From contig CAYRWR010000018.1 of NCBI GenBank assembly GCA_964428015.1, forward strand, positions 1-64,000: a stretch of 64,000 nucleotides of DNA. Direction: 5' to 3'. The DNA is from CAYRWR01 sp964428015 (GTDB lineage: Bacteria; Spirochaetota; Brevinematia; Brevinematales; CAYRWR01). Of the stretch, positions 16,574 to 26,216 are shown piece by piece. The notes below the pieces were generated by a model. That model saw nothing but the letters and a program-made list of their open reading frames with translations. It was not told the DNA's origin and made no database searches. The position numbers were made by a program, and so were the translations under genes. The stretch's first letter is position 1; each line of letters begins with the position of its first letter.

Positions 16574-17112
16574 TGATTTTCAGGGCGTTTGATCCTGCTG
16601 TCAAGGTCAGGGGTGAAGCCGTACTATCCTTTTTGGATGTCCTGGGTGATCAAAGACTTTTAGGACTGGAAATTCTTCAAGAAAACGGTATCCCTGAACC
16701 TCAGAAAGGAGAATGGTATTTTCAGCAATCCTGGTTAAATGCTTTTTCAGAAATTGCAAACCGTGTGGGTAACCAGGCCCTTTTTAACATAGGATTAAGA
16801 GTAGTGGAAACAGCTTTATGGCCTCAGGATATCCATGACGTCCATTCCTCTTTGTCCAGTATCGACCAGGCCTTCCAGATGAATCATCAGGGTGGGAGAA
16901 TAGGTCACTATCTTTATACCCGTACCGGGGAACAGGAAGGCACTATGGTGTGTGATAATCCCTACCCTGATGAATTTGACCGGGGTATTATCTATGGAAC
17001 TATATGCCATTTTGGATTTTGTGATACCAGAAATGTTCAGGTGCGTATAGATCAGGCTAAACCCATCCGCAGCCGGGGCGGTTTATCCACTACTTATTTT
17101 ATGAACTGGTAA
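16573..17112 (+). CDS. Protein of unknown function coupled to ArsC-like gene
   Basis: The 179-residue protein is cytosolic, without signal or membrane segments. Recognisable patches are NGIPEPQKGEWYFQQSWLNA, ALFNIGLRVVETALWP and FQMNHQGGRIGHYLY, which look conserved, plus two Cys in CHFGFCDT near the end. I do not recognise a named family. Its ATG overlaps the TAA of the ArsC-like gene, so the two are translated together and may act together in redox sensing or stress, but nothing in the sequence proves it. Confidence 0.75.
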   Translation: MIFRAFDPAVKVRGEAVLSFLDVLGDQRLLGLEILQENGIPEPQKGEWYFQQSWLNAFSEIANRVGNQALFNIGLRVVETALWPQDIHDVHSSLSSIDQAFQMNHQGGRIGHYLYTRTGEQEGTMVCDNPYPDEFDRGIIYGTICHFGFCDTRNVQVRIDQAKPIRSRGGLSTTYFMNW

Positions 17113-17145
17113 ATATCTCCATTTCAGATTTCCATAAAAAAACTG

Positions 17146-17174
17146 TTGCTTAATTGCTTATGATAAGGTAAAAT
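17146..17174 (+). promoter_or_regulatory. Promoter of purF
   Basis: TTGCTT (17146-17151) and TAAAAT (17169-17174) lie 17 bp apart, 30 bp before the purF ATG. No purine riboswitch is visible in the short leader. Confidence 0.55.
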
Positions 17175-17203
17175 ATGTCTCATTTTCCTAAAGAGAGGTC
17201 CAG

Positions 17204-18664
17204 ATGAAGACAGGGGACAAACCCAAGGAAGAATGCGGGATCTTTGCCGTATACGGCATCAACGAAGCAGCCAAGTACGTCAGTCTGGGCCTGAATTTTC
17301 TACAGCATCGTGGTCAGGAAAGCTGCGGTATCGTATCAACAGACGGTGAAAGTCTCTATAAGCAAGTCGGACTGGGAAAAGTAAACGAATTCTTTGACGA
17401 AAGAAAAATCGAATATCTGAAAGGTTTCCGTGCTGTGGGACATGTCCGTTATTCCACAACGGGCAGCCCTACCCTGGTTAATGCCCAGCCCATTACTGCG
17501 TCCACCTCCAAAGGTGCCTTGGCTGTAGCCCACAACGGAAATATTACCAATGCCAATATGATACGGGAAAAACTGGTAAAAGCCGGTAAAATATTCCACT
17601 CCACTTCAGACTCTGAAGTTATCCTTCACCTCATCGCCGAAGCACCCCAGCAAAACCTGCCTGACGCTGTCCAATGGGCCCTGAGCCAGCTGGAAGGAGC
17701 CTTTACCACTGTCATAATGAGCAGAGATATTATGATCGGCATGCGTGACCCTATGGGTTTCCGACCTTTGGTGCTGGGTCAACTGGAAGACACCTTTGAA
17801 GGTGTAATGGGCACTATGGTCCTGGCCAGTGAAGACAGTGCATTCTCCATCATAGAAGCCCATCGTATACGGGAAATAGAGCCCAATGAAATGGTCATCA
17901 TCAGCGCAGATGGAATCGAATCACGCAGTGTAAAAGAAAAGAAACCGGAAACTAAACAGTGTGTGTTTGAACTGATATATTTTGCCAAACCCAGTTCCAA
18001 AATATTTAATAAAAGCGTGTATGAGTACCGTTTTGAAGTAGGCCGTACTCTGGCACGGGAACACCCTGTGGAAGCAGACTTTGTCGTACCTGTACCGGAC
18101 AGTGGGATAGTTTCCGCCCTGGGTTATAGCCAGGAGTCCGGTATACCTATGGCGTTGGGTCTCATCCGCAGTCACTACGCGGGACGTACTTTTATTGAGC
18201 CCAGCCAGAAGATTCGGGACTTCGGCGTCAAGATGAAATTTATCCCGGTGAGAGATATTATTGAAGGTAGACGCATAATATTAATCGATGACTCTGTGGT
18301 ACGGGGTACTACTTCTCAAAAAATCGTTAAAATGATACGGCAGTTTGGTGCAACTGAGATACACATGCGGGTCTCTTCTCCCCCTGTGGTCAATCCCTGT
18401 TATTATGGCATCGATTTTTCAACCCGGGAAGAACTGCTGGCTAATAAATATCCTTCCATGGAAGAAATAGCACGTTATATCGGCGCGGATAGTATTGGTT
18501 ATCTCAGTGTGGATGGCCTCTTCCAGGGAAAAAATGTAGATCAAGGTCTTTTCTGCCGGGCATGTTTCGACGGTAATTATCCGACTACTATCAATAAATT
18601 CTCCAAAGGCGGATTTGAAGATGACATCAAACAGAGAAGCTTCACGGGAAGAGACAATTTCTAG
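17204..18664 (+). CDS. purF: Amidophosphoribosyltransferase
   Basis: The 486-residue enzyme catalyses the first step of purine synthesis, transferring glutamine nitrogen to PRPP. The Ntn glutaminase domain begins at C11 (CGIFAVYG) after a ten-residue propeptide that must be removed. The phosphoribosyltransferase domain carries the PRPP loop IILIDDSVVRGTT. Cysteines in CVFELIYF, CYYGID and CRACFDG are placed as in the Bacillus-type enzyme with a structural [4Fe-4S] cluster. The ATG follows AGAGAGGTCCAG. The 3' end overlaps the Nudix gene by 44 bp. No other pur genes lie nearby. Confidence 0.96.
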   Translation: MKTGDKPKEECGIFAVYGINEAAKYVSLGLNFLQHRGQESCGIVSTDGESLYKQVGLGKVNEFFDERKIEYLKGFRAVGHVRYSTTGSPTLVNAQPITASTSKGALAVAHNGNITNANMIREKLVKAGKIFHSTSDSEVILHLIAEAPQQNLPDAVQWALSQLEGAFTTVIMSRDIMIGMRDPMGFRPLVLGQLEDTFEGVMGTMVLASEDSAFSIIEAHRIREIEPNEMVIISADGIESRSVKEKKPETKQCVFELIYFAKPSSKIFNKSVYEYRFEVGRTLAREHPVEADFVVPVPDSGIVSALGYSQESGIPMALGLIRSHYAGRTFIEPSQKIRDFGVKMKFIPVRDIIEGRRIILIDDSVVRGTTSQKIVKMIRQFGATEIHMRVSSPPVVNPCYYGIDFSTREELLANKYPSMEEIARYIGADSIGYLSVDGLFQGKNVDQGLFCRACFDGNYPTTINKFSKGGFEDDIKQRSFTGRDNF

Positions 18665-19178
18665 TACCCTGATCCATCAGGGAAAAAGTTTTTCATTTGT
18701 CAGTGACCAGGTTCGTTTGCCCAATGGCAAAACCGCCCAGAGGGATTATGTAGATTATCCTGAAGCTGTAGTGATTCTTCCCGTGCTTGATGACGGCAGC
18801 ATCATCCTGATTGAGCAATACCGACATTCCCTGGGTGAAATCCTGCTGGAACTGCCCGCTGGAAAAATGGAACCTGGTGAGACAGACCGTGCTCAGGCCG
18901 CCCGACGCGAACTCCTGGAAGAAACCGGCTATGCCTGTCAGGATATCAGGTATCTTTTCACCTACTATCCAGCCGTGGGTTACTCCAGTGAAAAAATCCA
19001 CGCTTTTGCTGCTGCCGGCCTGACAGAAGCTGAAGGCACCCCGGATGATGATGAATTTATTTCTCCACGGCCTTTTACTGAAAATCACATCCGTGAATTG
19101 CTGGAATCCAACACCCTCAAAGACGGAAAGACCCTGCTGGTCCTCAGCAGGTATTTTCAATACTATAAAGGAGTTTGA
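18621..19178 (+). CDS. Nudix hydrolase, ADP-ribose pyrophosphatase-like
   Basis: The 185-residue product has a complete Nudix box (GKMEPGETDRAQAARRELLE, continuing ETGY) at about residues 83-106, and the upstream PVLDDGSIILIEQYR strand typical of ADP-ribose pyrophosphatases. It would hydrolyse ADP-ribose or a related nucleoside diphosphate. The ATG at 18621 lies inside purF in another frame with AGGCGG 8 bp upstream. A TTG two codons earlier is possible but less likely. Overlap with purF implies coupled translation. The next lipoprotein gene starts 2 bp after its stop. Confidence 0.9.
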   Translation: MTSNREASREETISSTLIHQGKSFSFVSDQVRLPNGKTAQRDYVDYPEAVVILPVLDDGSIILIEQYRHSLGEILLELPAGKMEPGETDRAQAARRELLEETGYACQDIRYLFTYYPAVGYSSEKIHAFAAAGLTEAEGTPDDDEFISPRPFTENHIRELLESNTLKDGKTLLVLSRYFQYYKGV

Positions 19179-19179
19179 A

Positions 19180-19623
19180 ATGAAAAAAATCTCCCTGTTG
19201 ATCCTGGTATTATTATTAGGAGCTTGTACTGCCAGCATTGAAAGTATACAGAAATCACCAGATAAATTTCATGACAAAGAGATCAGTATCAAAGGCTCTG
19301 TTCTGAAAATAACTTCCCTGCCTCTGGTCCCGCTGGACGTGATGGATATCTACGATTCCACGGGCAGCCTCATGGTTGTGACTTTGAAAAAAGGCAGCTA
19401 TCATGCCAATGATAAAGTTCAGTTGAAGGGTAAATTATACGCTCTCAACAATAAAAATCTGGATTCCACTTTCAGCAACATGGAAAAAGGCTTGTTAAAA
19501 GAGCTGACTAAGAGTGGTGCCATGAAAGCAGATCAGGCCAAGAGCTCACTCTCCCTGGTCTTTAACTTGTTAAAAGGTTTTCTCAAAGATAAAGTCAATC
19601 TGATGATATTGGTTGAATACTGA
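19180..19623 (+). CDS. Lipoprotein with OB-fold-like domain
   Basis: The 147-residue product has a lipobox LGAC (Cys at about 15). The segment SIQKSPDKFHDKEISIKGSV with VVTLKKGSYHANDKVQLKGK resembles periplasmic OB-fold proteins. The ATG follows AAGGAG and lies right behind the Nudix stop, so it is the third gene of the purF unit. It ends 15 bp from the convergent nadB end. Function unknown. Confidence 0.8.
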   Translation: MKKISLLILVLLLGACTASIESIQKSPDKFHDKEISIKGSVLKITSLPLVPLDVMDIYDSTGSLMVVTLKKGSYHANDKVQLKGKLYALNNKNLDSTFSNMEKGLLKELTKSGAMKADQAKSSLSLVFNLLKGFLKDKVNLMILVEY

Positions 19624-19638
19624 TAACAGAAGACTTTT

Positions 19639-21192
19639 TTAATCGATACGATAGTGTGTGCCCAGACTTTTTTTCTGAGCCCAGGCATGATCTGCAATAA
19701 TAAGCCCGGTCTGAATAGCATTACGCAGCTCCACTATACCTCGGGTGATGCGCGCATCGCGGTAAAAAGATTCCACTTCTTCATTTAGGTTTTTCAGATC
19801 CACCATAGCCCTTTGCAGACGTTTTTGGCTGCGTACTGCCCCTACATAATACCACATAGTAGTCTGAAGATGGCCCCAATCCTGTTTTAACAGCGCGGGG
19901 TCTGGCTGTTCTGTCCCGGTATAGACCCAGTCCGGTATGGGGGGATAATCCAGTCCCAGGAATTTATCCCAGTTGGAGCTGATATAATCGGCTATCCTCT
20001 TGCCGAATACCAGTCCCTCCAGCAGTGAAGTAGAAGCCAGACGATTGGCTCCATGCAGACCGGTACAGGCTGCTTCTCCCACCGCAAACAGTCTCTTAAC
20101 TGAAGTACGTCCCACCAGATTAGTGGCTATACCTCCGCAGGAAAAATGAAATGCGGGAACAATAGGAATAGGTTCAGATGTCATATCGATACCCAGTTCA
20201 AACAAAGTCTTATAAATATTGGGAAAATGTCCGGTAATTTTAGCCTTGCCGATGCGGGTGGCATCCAGAAACACATGCTTATCACCGCTTTCCAGGAGCT
20301 CAGACAGAATGGAACGGGTCACAATATCACGGGGTGCCAGATCTTTTTGCTCATGATATTTTTCCATAAAGGCATTGCCCTTGCGGTCAACTATCACGGC
20401 ACCCTCACCCCGCACCGCTTCACTCACCAGGAAAGAATTTCCCTGGGGATGATATAGAGTGGTGGGATGAAACTGAGTGTATTCCATATTGATAAGACGT
20501 GCCCCGGCTCGGCTGGCCATAGCGTAACCATCACCGGTGGCTGACTGGGGATTAGTGGTATGGAGATAAACCTGCCCCATTCCTCCGGAAGCTAAAATGA
20601 CAGTCTTTGCCAGGATGGTGTGTACCTGGCCGGTGGCATTATCCAGGGCATAGACTCCCAGGGCTGTGGGAGGACGGTACATACGCAGGTCATCCTGAGC
20701 ATGGTGATCCCAGGTAATGATATCCACTACCGTATATCCGGCCAGCATTTTTATATTCTTTTGTTCTTTTATCATGGATACGCAGGCTTTTTCTATGGTG
20801 CGGCCGGTGACATCTTCACTGTGTAGAATACGGCGGATGGTATGCGCCCCTTCTTCCGTAAGATGAAATTGAGCATCCGTAGTTTTAGTAAAGGCTACAT
20901 GAAAATCTCTGACCAGGACTTCATCAATCATAGCCGGACCCTGTTCTGCCACTACTTTTACCGCGTCAGGAAGACATACACCTGCTCCTGCCTGCATAAT
21001 GTCATCATAACGCTTTTCCGGGGAATCTCCGGGACCCTGATAGGAAATGCCGCCCTGGGCATAGTAAGTATTGGATTCTTTTAGATCGGTTTCTTTATTG
21101 ATAACGGCTACTTTGAGACCGGACTCAGCCAGGTAAAAAGCGGCAACAGATCCTGATACTCCACTGCCAATGACAACCGCGTCAAATTCCAT
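19639..21192 (-). CDS. nadB: L-aspartate oxidase
   Basis: The 517-residue flavoprotein matches NadB of de novo NAD synthesis, which oxidises L-aspartate to iminoaspartate. The FAD-binding GSGVSGSVAAFYLAE is at about 9-23, SNTYYAQGGIS follows near 40, and the catalytic-region motif HPTTLYHP and the FHFSCGGIATN stretch identify the fumarate reductase/NadB family. It can use fumarate as acceptor in anaerobes. It follows map by 5 bp in the bactofilin-map-nadB operon. nadA and nadC are not in the window. Confidence 0.96.
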   Translation of the reverse strand: MEFDAVVIGSGVSGSVAAFYLAESGLKVAVINKETDLKESNTYYAQGGISYQGPGDSPEKRYDDIMQAGAGVCLPDAVKVVAEQGPAMIDEVLVRDFHVAFTKTTDAQFHLTEEGAHTIRRILHSEDVTGRTIEKACVSMIKEQKNIKMLAGYTVVDIITWDHHAQDDLRMYRPPTALGVYALDNATGQVHTILAKTVILASGGMGQVYLHTTNPQSATGDGYAMASRAGARLINMEYTQFHPTTLYHPQGNSFLVSEAVRGEGAVIVDRKGNAFMEKYHEQKDLAPRDIVTRSILSELLESGDKHVFLDATRIGKAKITGHFPNIYKTLFELGIDMTSEPIPIVPAFHFSCGGIATNLVGRTSVKRLFAVGEAACTGLHGANRLASTSLLEGLVFGKRIADYISSNWDKFLGLDYPPIPDWVYTGTEQPDPALLKQDWGHLQTTMWYYVGAVRSQKRLQRAMVDLKNLNEEVESFYRDARITRGIVELRNAIQTGLIIADHAWAQKKSLGTHYRID

Positions 21193-21197
21193 GGGGT

Positions 21198-21965
21198 TTA
21201 TAACCTGGAGAGGACGATAGGTTCACCGTCCGTTATAGCTATACTGTGTTCCCAGTGAACCGCCAACGAACCGTCCCGAGTGACAACAGTCCAATGGTCT
21301 TCTTTCAGATCGACTTCATGGGTACCCAGGGTGATCATGGGTTCAATAGCCAGTACCATTCCCGGTTTGAGGCGGGGGCCTTTACGGCGGGGGTCATAAT
21401 AATTAACTACAGGCGGCTCTTCATGGATGGCCTTGCCTACCCCATGCCCGCAATAATCCCGTACAATACCATAGCCGCGGGGCTGGAGATAAAAGCTTAT
21501 CACCCGGCCGATTTCATTGAGATAGGTGCCCGATCGGCAAATCTCAATAGCTTTATCCAGAGCGGTACGGGTATCTTCACTTAGTCGTGCCGCCTGGGGG
21601 GAGACTTTGCCTACCAGATAGGTATAGGAAGCATCTCCGTAATATCCGGATAATTCTGTCCCGATATCCACACTGATTATATCTCCTTCTGCCAGTGCAC
21701 GGTCCCCCGGTATTCCATGGATAACTTCTTCATTGACGGAGGTACAAGTAGCGGAAGGAAAAGGGGGGTACGGACGACCCGGTGTATAACCTTTGAAGGC
21801 GGGACGAGCTCCCTTGGATAGTATATATTCTTCAGCAAAACTGTCGATCTGCCTGGTTGTGACACCAGGTTTAATGATCGACAGTAATTTTTCATGAATT
21901 TCAGCTATAATTCGATTGCTCTTTCGGATATATTCGATCTCAGTGCGGGTTTTGAGCTGGATCAT
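21198..21965 (-). CDS. map: Type I methionine aminopeptidase
   Basis: The 255-residue enzyme removes N-terminal Met from new proteins. All five metal ligands are visible: the Asp of VDIGTELSG, the Asp of YYGDASYT, the His of CGHGVGKAIHEEP, the Glu of AIEPMI and the Glu of HWEHSIAI. The length is standard for the type I enzyme. It lies 5 bp after the bactofilin stop and 5 bp before nadB. Confidence 0.97.
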   Translation of the reverse strand: MIQLKTRTEIEYIRKSNRIIAEIHEKLLSIIKPGVTTRQIDSFAEEYILSKGARPAFKGYTPGRPYPPFPSATCTSVNEEVIHGIPGDRALAEGDIISVDIGTELSGYYGDASYTYLVGKVSPQAARLSEDTRTALDKAIEICRSGTYLNEIGRVISFYLQPRGYGIVRDYCGHGVGKAIHEEPPVVNYYDPRRKGPRLKPGMVLAIEPMITLGTHEVDLKEDHWTVVTRDGSLAVHWEHSIAITDGEPIVLSRL

Positions 21966-21970
21966 CAGGA

Positions 21971-22429
21971 CTATTCGTCCTTAAACTTGATATCCGCCGG
22001 GCCTTTTTTGGCTTCATCAAACATGGTATCAAAATTGATATTGGGACCGGAATGAAAGGCGTCTGTGATCAGTTTATCCACTTCTTTCTTCTGTCCGGCT
22101 GTGATATTGATATTTCCTTTGATGACTACTCCGGGATCCATGGTCAACTGGGGAGCGGTGACATTACCCAGCACGCGACCGGTGGACTGCAGTCTGACTT
22201 CTTCCAGGGCTTCAATATCACCCAGAACTACACCGGCTACTGTAATACGTTTGGCACGGATGACTTCAGTCTTAACTTTTCCGGTCTCACCCACGATGAG
22301 ATGATCTTCAGTACGGATCTCTCCTTCGAATTTTCCATCTACCTGGAAGGAACCATGAACGTAAAATTTACCCTGAAAAACTGAGCCTTCTCCAATGGTA
22401 CTGTTGACATTATCATACTTAGGCGGCAT
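21971..22429 (-). CDS. Bactofilin (polymer-forming cytoskeletal protein)
   Basis: The 152-residue protein has the right-handed beta-helix pattern of bactofilins, with repeating small-hydrophobic-Gly units (GSFQVDGKFEGEIRTEDHLI, then GETGKVKTEV, VAGVVLGDI, TGRVLGNV). It forms filaments on the inner membrane that organise cell shape or polarity. A short acidic C-terminal tail (KKGPADIKFKDE) follows. It is first in the operon with map and nadB, behind a good promoter. Confidence 0.92.
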   Translation of the reverse strand: MPPKYDNVNSTIGEGSVFQGKFYVHGSFQVDGKFEGEIRTEDHLIVGETGKVKTEVIRAKRITVAGVVLGDIEALEEVRLQSTGRVLGNVTAPQLTMDPGVVIKGNINITAGQKKEVDKLITDAFHSGPNINFDTMFDEAKKGPADIKFKDE

Positions 22430-22455
22430 ATGGCCCTCCTTGATCTAATACATGT

Positions 22456-22484
22456 ATTATAGCACTTTTCCCTTTTTCAGTAAA
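22456..22484 (-). promoter_or_regulatory. Promoter of the bactofilin-map-nadB operon
   Basis: On the minus strand TTTACT (22484-22479) and TATAAT (22461-22456) are 17 bp apart, ending 26 bp before the bactofilin ATG at 22429. Confidence 0.55.
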
Positions 22485-22575
22485 TAAATTGAATATTCTT
22501 TTATTATACAATTATAAAAATCAACAGGCTATAGAATAAATATTGAAAATTCGCCTTTTTAATTGAATTTCTCTA

Positions 22576-22604
22576 TTGATATCTACTAAAAAGGGATGTA
22601 TGAT
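22576..22604 (+). promoter_or_regulatory. Promoter of the GGDEF gene
   Basis: TTGATA (22576-22581) and TATGAT (22599-22604) are 17 bp apart, 39 bp before the GGDEF start. Confidence 0.5.
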
Positions 22605-22643
22605 AAGGAAATTGAAAATACTTTGTGAGGATATTCCCGATTC

Positions 22644-23420
22644 ATGAAAAATGAAGAAGAAAACAAAAGAGAACTAACTGAATTCAGTCTCACTACTTTG
22701 CAGATATTGGGTCGCCTCATCCTGCAGGATAACGTGGATGAAGATATCATTGATAATCTCAGAAAACTGGAACTCATATATGACAATCTACTTAGAAAAT
22801 ACATCATCATACAGGAAAAGGTAAATATTGATGATAAGACTACATTGCTTAAATATAACGAAGATTTTTTGGTTAATATTGTCAAGACGGCCAGCCGGTA
22901 CTACCAGCACCAAAAATCCCGTAGTATGATGAACATTTCTTACCTGAGGATAGACCTGGATGACTTTTCCTCGATCAATAATATCTATGGTCATGATATC
23001 GGAGATGCTGTTCTCAAAGATGTCAGCAGTAAAATGAAACAGGTCAGCCGTCCCACAGATTATCTGTTCCGTTTCGGGGGGGAGGAATTTGATATAGTCT
23101 TACCGGCTACTCCACTGGAAGGAGCACAGGTTTACGCAGAAAAACTACTCAAAGCCATCCAGGCAGTGGAAATCTCCTGTGACAGCCGGCAGGTAACGGT
23201 TTCCGCCAGTATCGGTATAGATAGTTTCAGTGTGGATCTGGGGGATGCATTTGTAGCCAGTCAGGAAATATTGGAACATTACCACGAAGCTCAAAAACAT
23301 GCTGATTATGCCTGCTATTATGCAAAGTATCAGGGAAAAGCCCGGTGGAGTGTCTATAACCCTGAAATCAATTATAAGCAGATTATGCTGGAATATGGTG
23401 CTCTAGCTAAAAGTAAATAA
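22644..23420 (+). CDS. Diguanylate cyclase (GGDEF domain)
   Basis: The 258-residue protein has a helical or coiled-coil N-terminus (1-80) and a GGDEF domain with the active-site variant GGEEF (RFGGEEFDIVLP). It also has the metal-binding Asp of LRIDLDDFSSINN. It should make cyclic di-GMP in the cytoplasm. There is no clear RxxD inhibitory site four to five residues before GGEEF. The N-terminal part holds no known sensor. The start is the first ATG; the ribosome binding site is weak (GTGAGG 14 bp upstream). The PilZ protein at 49.4 kb is a possible effector of the same signal. Confidence 0.9.
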   Translation: MKNEEENKRELTEFSLTTLQILGRLILQDNVDEDIIDNLRKLELIYDNLLRKYIIIQEKVNIDDKTTLLKYNEDFLVNIVKTASRYYQHQKSRSMMNISYLRIDLDDFSSINNIYGHDIGDAVLKDVSSKMKQVSRPTDYLFRFGGEEFDIVLPATPLEGAQVYAEKLLKAIQAVEISCDSRQVTVSASIGIDSFSVDLGDAFVASQEILEHYHEAQKHADYACYYAKYQGKARWSVYNPEINYKQIMLEYGALAKSK

Positions 23421-23451
23421 AAAACATTAATGATACTTAAATATAGTAAAA

Positions 23452-26043
23452 TTACTTTCTGGCGTCCCGGAACAGGTCAATTTTCTTAGACCTGGCAATC
23501 ATTTTTAAAATCTCAAACCACAAAATGGATACTATACCAGCCGAAATAGCAATTAAGATTGCCCATACAGACGGCACTGAAAAATGGAATATATCCCGTA
23601 AAAAGGGAATAGAGACTACCAGAGTCAGAAAAAGAATAGCCCCTCCTAAGACCCATTTTACTACCCTATTCTTAACTGCCATTAAACCCACCAGAGTTTT
23701 CGACCAGCTTCGATTGGTCAGGATTAAACAAAGATTAGAAATGATCAATGTTATGAAAGAAAGAGTCCTGGACTGTGATTCATCCATGCCATATATCATA
23801 GCTAAACGAAAAACGGCAAAAACAGCCGCAAAAGAAAACAGCCCCTGTATCAGACTGAGAAGTAAAGTGCGCTTTCCAAACAATGGCTCATTGGATGCCC
23901 GGGGGGGCTTGTTCATGATACCTTCTTCTTCCGGCTCCCCTTCAAAAACTACAGAGCAGGCAGGATCGATAATCAATTCAAGAAAAACAATGTGGACAGG
24001 CAGCAATACGATTTCCTTCCACTGGAAAAGCACAGGTATCAATGAGATCCCGGCAATAGGGATATGGACACTCACAATATAGGCCATGGCTTTTTTCAGA
24101 TTGGCAAATATCCTTCTACCCGTCTGTACAGCCGCTACAATAGACGAAAAATCATCATCCAGCAGGACCAGGTCACTGGCTTCACGGGCCACATCTGTAC
24201 CTCTCTGGCCCATAGCTACCCCTATATGAGATGCCTTTAGTGCTGGAGCGTCATTGACTCCATCTCCTGTCATGGCTACAATCTCACCATTCTTCTTAAA
24301 GGCGTTTACCAGATACAGTTTTTGCTCAGGTACCACGCGGGCATATATAGAACAGGTTTTTACTTTCTCTGCCAGTTCTTCCGGATTCATAGTGGCCAGC
24401 TCCGGTCCGGTGATGACGACTTCAGGATTTTCCAAGCCGATTTGCCGTGCTATATTCTGAGCGGTAACAGCATAATCTCCGGTTATCATCACTACCCGGA
24501 TACCGGCCTGCTGACATAATCGAATGGCATCAGGAACAGTGGGCCTGATAGGGTCTTCCAGGCCGATCAGACCCAGAAATTCGAAATGAAAGTCATGCTG
24601 AATGTGGGGTAATTCTTTTGCTTCTGAAAATACCGCTTTGGCTACACCCAATACCCGCAGGCCTTCTTTGGCCATGAGTAAAATATCCTGTTCAAGTTTT
24701 TCAATCTCTTTTTTATTCAAATGGCAAAGATCAGCTATAGCCTCTGGTGCCCCTTTGGCTGCTATGATATATTCCTTTCCATCGGGAGACTTCCAGACCT
24801 GTGACAGGGCCAATAGATCACGTGAAAGTGGATATTCATGTATCATCTCCCAGTCAGTATGCAGATGCTCCGTCGCGTAGAGTTTTTTATCTCCCAGTGA
24901 TTTTAAAGCCTTGTCCATAGGGTCAAAAGGGTCTTTTTTGCTGGCCAGAATTCCGAATTCTACCAATTCATGAAAATCTTCGGGGAGCTCTTTGTTTTTA
25001 TTTATAAAGACATCAAAACACTGATTTCGGGAAAAAATCTTCTTTATAGACATACGGTTCTGGGTGATGGTACCTGTCTTGTCAGAACACAGGACGGTAG
25101 CTGCCCCCAGAGTCTCCACCGCGCTCATCTTACGGGTCAGGACTTTTTTCTGAGAGATCCGCCAGGCACCCAGGGCCAGAAAAATCGTCAGTACTACCGG
25201 AAATTCTTCCGGAAGCATGGCCATGGCTAAAGTAATACCGGCCAGAAAACCCTGAAGCCAGTCTTTTCGGGTCAATCCATAGATCACAACCACCAGTGCA
25301 CATAAGGCAATGGCAATGATAAATATGGCTTTTACCAGTTTTCCTGTCTCTTTCTGTAAAAGAGTCTCTTCTGTAGCCACACTCTGCAGAGCCTTACCTA
25401 TGCGTCCTAATTCGGTATTCAGCCCTGTACCTTTTACCACGGCTACGCCCTGGCCGCTCACTATCAGAGTACCTGAAAATACAAAGGGAGAATCTTCACC
25501 ACCGGGACGTTCCATACTCACTGACTCATAATCCGCATCACAGGGATTTTTACGAACCGCAGCGGATTCACCGGTCAAAAGAGATTCATCCACAGACAAA
25601 CTAAGGCTCCACAGTACTACTGAATCTGCCGGGACTCTGTCCCCTTCGGTAAGTATGATTATGTCACCCTCTACTACCTCACGCCCGGCAATTCGTATCC
25701 TCTCTCCATCTCTGATGACTAGAGCACGGGGACTGGAAAGATCTCTCAGGGCATCCAGGGCATTTTCGGTCTTACCTTCCTGATAGATGGTAATACCCAT
25801 CATGACAAAGACAAATCCCAGCAGTAAAATGGCATCCTGCGGTTCTCCTACCAAAAGATAAATAATACCGCAGGCTACCAGCAGTAAAAACATGGGTTCT
25901 TTGATCACCTCAAAGGCAATATGAAGCAGGCCTCTTTTTTTTCCGGAGGGCAACTCATTAAAACCCTTTTGTTTTAATCTATCAGCAGCAGTCTTGGAAC
26001 TCAGTCCCTGTAGGTCCTGTATTTGTTGTTCTGTTAAAGACAT
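23452..26043 (-). CDS. P-type cation ATPase (PacL/calcium-type)
   Basis: The 863-residue pump has all P-type hallmarks: the phosphorylation site CSDKTGTITQN, the actuator motif near LLTGESAAV, the hinge TGDGVNDAPAL and about ten membrane segments. The ion-site helix reads PEEFPVVLTIF, a variant of the PEGLP of Ca2+ pumps. The C-terminal cation ATPase domain (LELIIDPACSVVFEGEP) is present. It would pump Ca2+ or another cation out of the cytoplasm; ion choice is uncertain. It has its own promoter. Confidence 0.93.
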   Translation of the reverse strand: MSLTEQQIQDLQGLSSKTAADRLKQKGFNELPSGKKRGLLHIAFEVIKEPMFLLLVACGIIYLLVGEPQDAILLLGFVFVMMGITIYQEGKTENALDALRDLSSPRALVIRDGERIRIAGREVVEGDIIILTEGDRVPADSVVLWSLSLSVDESLLTGESAAVRKNPCDADYESVSMERPGGEDSPFVFSGTLIVSGQGVAVVKGTGLNTELGRIGKALQSVATEETLLQKETGKLVKAIFIIAIALCALVVVIYGLTRKDWLQGFLAGITLAMAMLPEEFPVVLTIFLALGAWRISQKKVLTRKMSAVETLGAATVLCSDKTGTITQNRMSIKKIFSRNQCFDVFINKNKELPEDFHELVEFGILASKKDPFDPMDKALKSLGDKKLYATEHLHTDWEMIHEYPLSRDLLALSQVWKSPDGKEYIIAAKGAPEAIADLCHLNKKEIEKLEQDILLMAKEGLRVLGVAKAVFSEAKELPHIQHDFHFEFLGLIGLEDPIRPTVPDAIRLCQQAGIRVVMITGDYAVTAQNIARQIGLENPEVVITGPELATMNPEELAEKVKTCSIYARVVPEQKLYLVNAFKKNGEIVAMTGDGVNDAPALKASHIGVAMGQRGTDVAREASDLVLLDDDFSSIVAAVQTGRRIFANLKKAMAYIVSVHIPIAGISLIPVLFQWKEIVLLPVHIVFLELIIDPACSVVFEGEPEEEGIMNKPPRASNEPLFGKRTLLLSLIQGLFSFAAVFAVFRLAMIYGMDESQSRTLSFITLIISNLCLILTNRSWSKTLVGLMAVKNRVVKWVLGGAILFLTLVVSIPFLRDIFHFSVPSVWAILIAISAGIVSILWFEILKMIARSKKIDLFRDARK

Positions 26044-26087
26044 TGGTTTTCTCCATTTTTTTAAAAAGCAAAAAAAGCGAATCCCAA

Positions 26088-26116
26088 ATTATACTGCGTT
26101 TATAAAAAAAATTCAA
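26088..26116 (-). promoter_or_regulatory. Promoter of the P-type ATPase gene
   Basis: On the minus strand TTGAAT (26116-26111) and TATAAT (26093-26088) are 17 bp apart; ATGGAG lies before the ATG at 26043. Confidence 0.65.
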
Positions 26117-26172
26117 AATATTGAAACAGATATTTTAGAACTGTTTAATAAAGGAGAATTTAAGATAAAAAA

Positions 26173-26197
26173 ATCCCCGGGATAAATTCCCGGGGAT
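26173..26197 (-). terminator. Rho-independent terminator of htpG
   Basis: A 10-bp stem (ATCCCCGGGA with its complement) with a 5-nt loop is followed on the minus strand by seven T, 20 bp after the htpG stop. Confidence 0.88.
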
Positions 26198-26216
26198 AAA
26201 AAGAAAGTATAATTTC

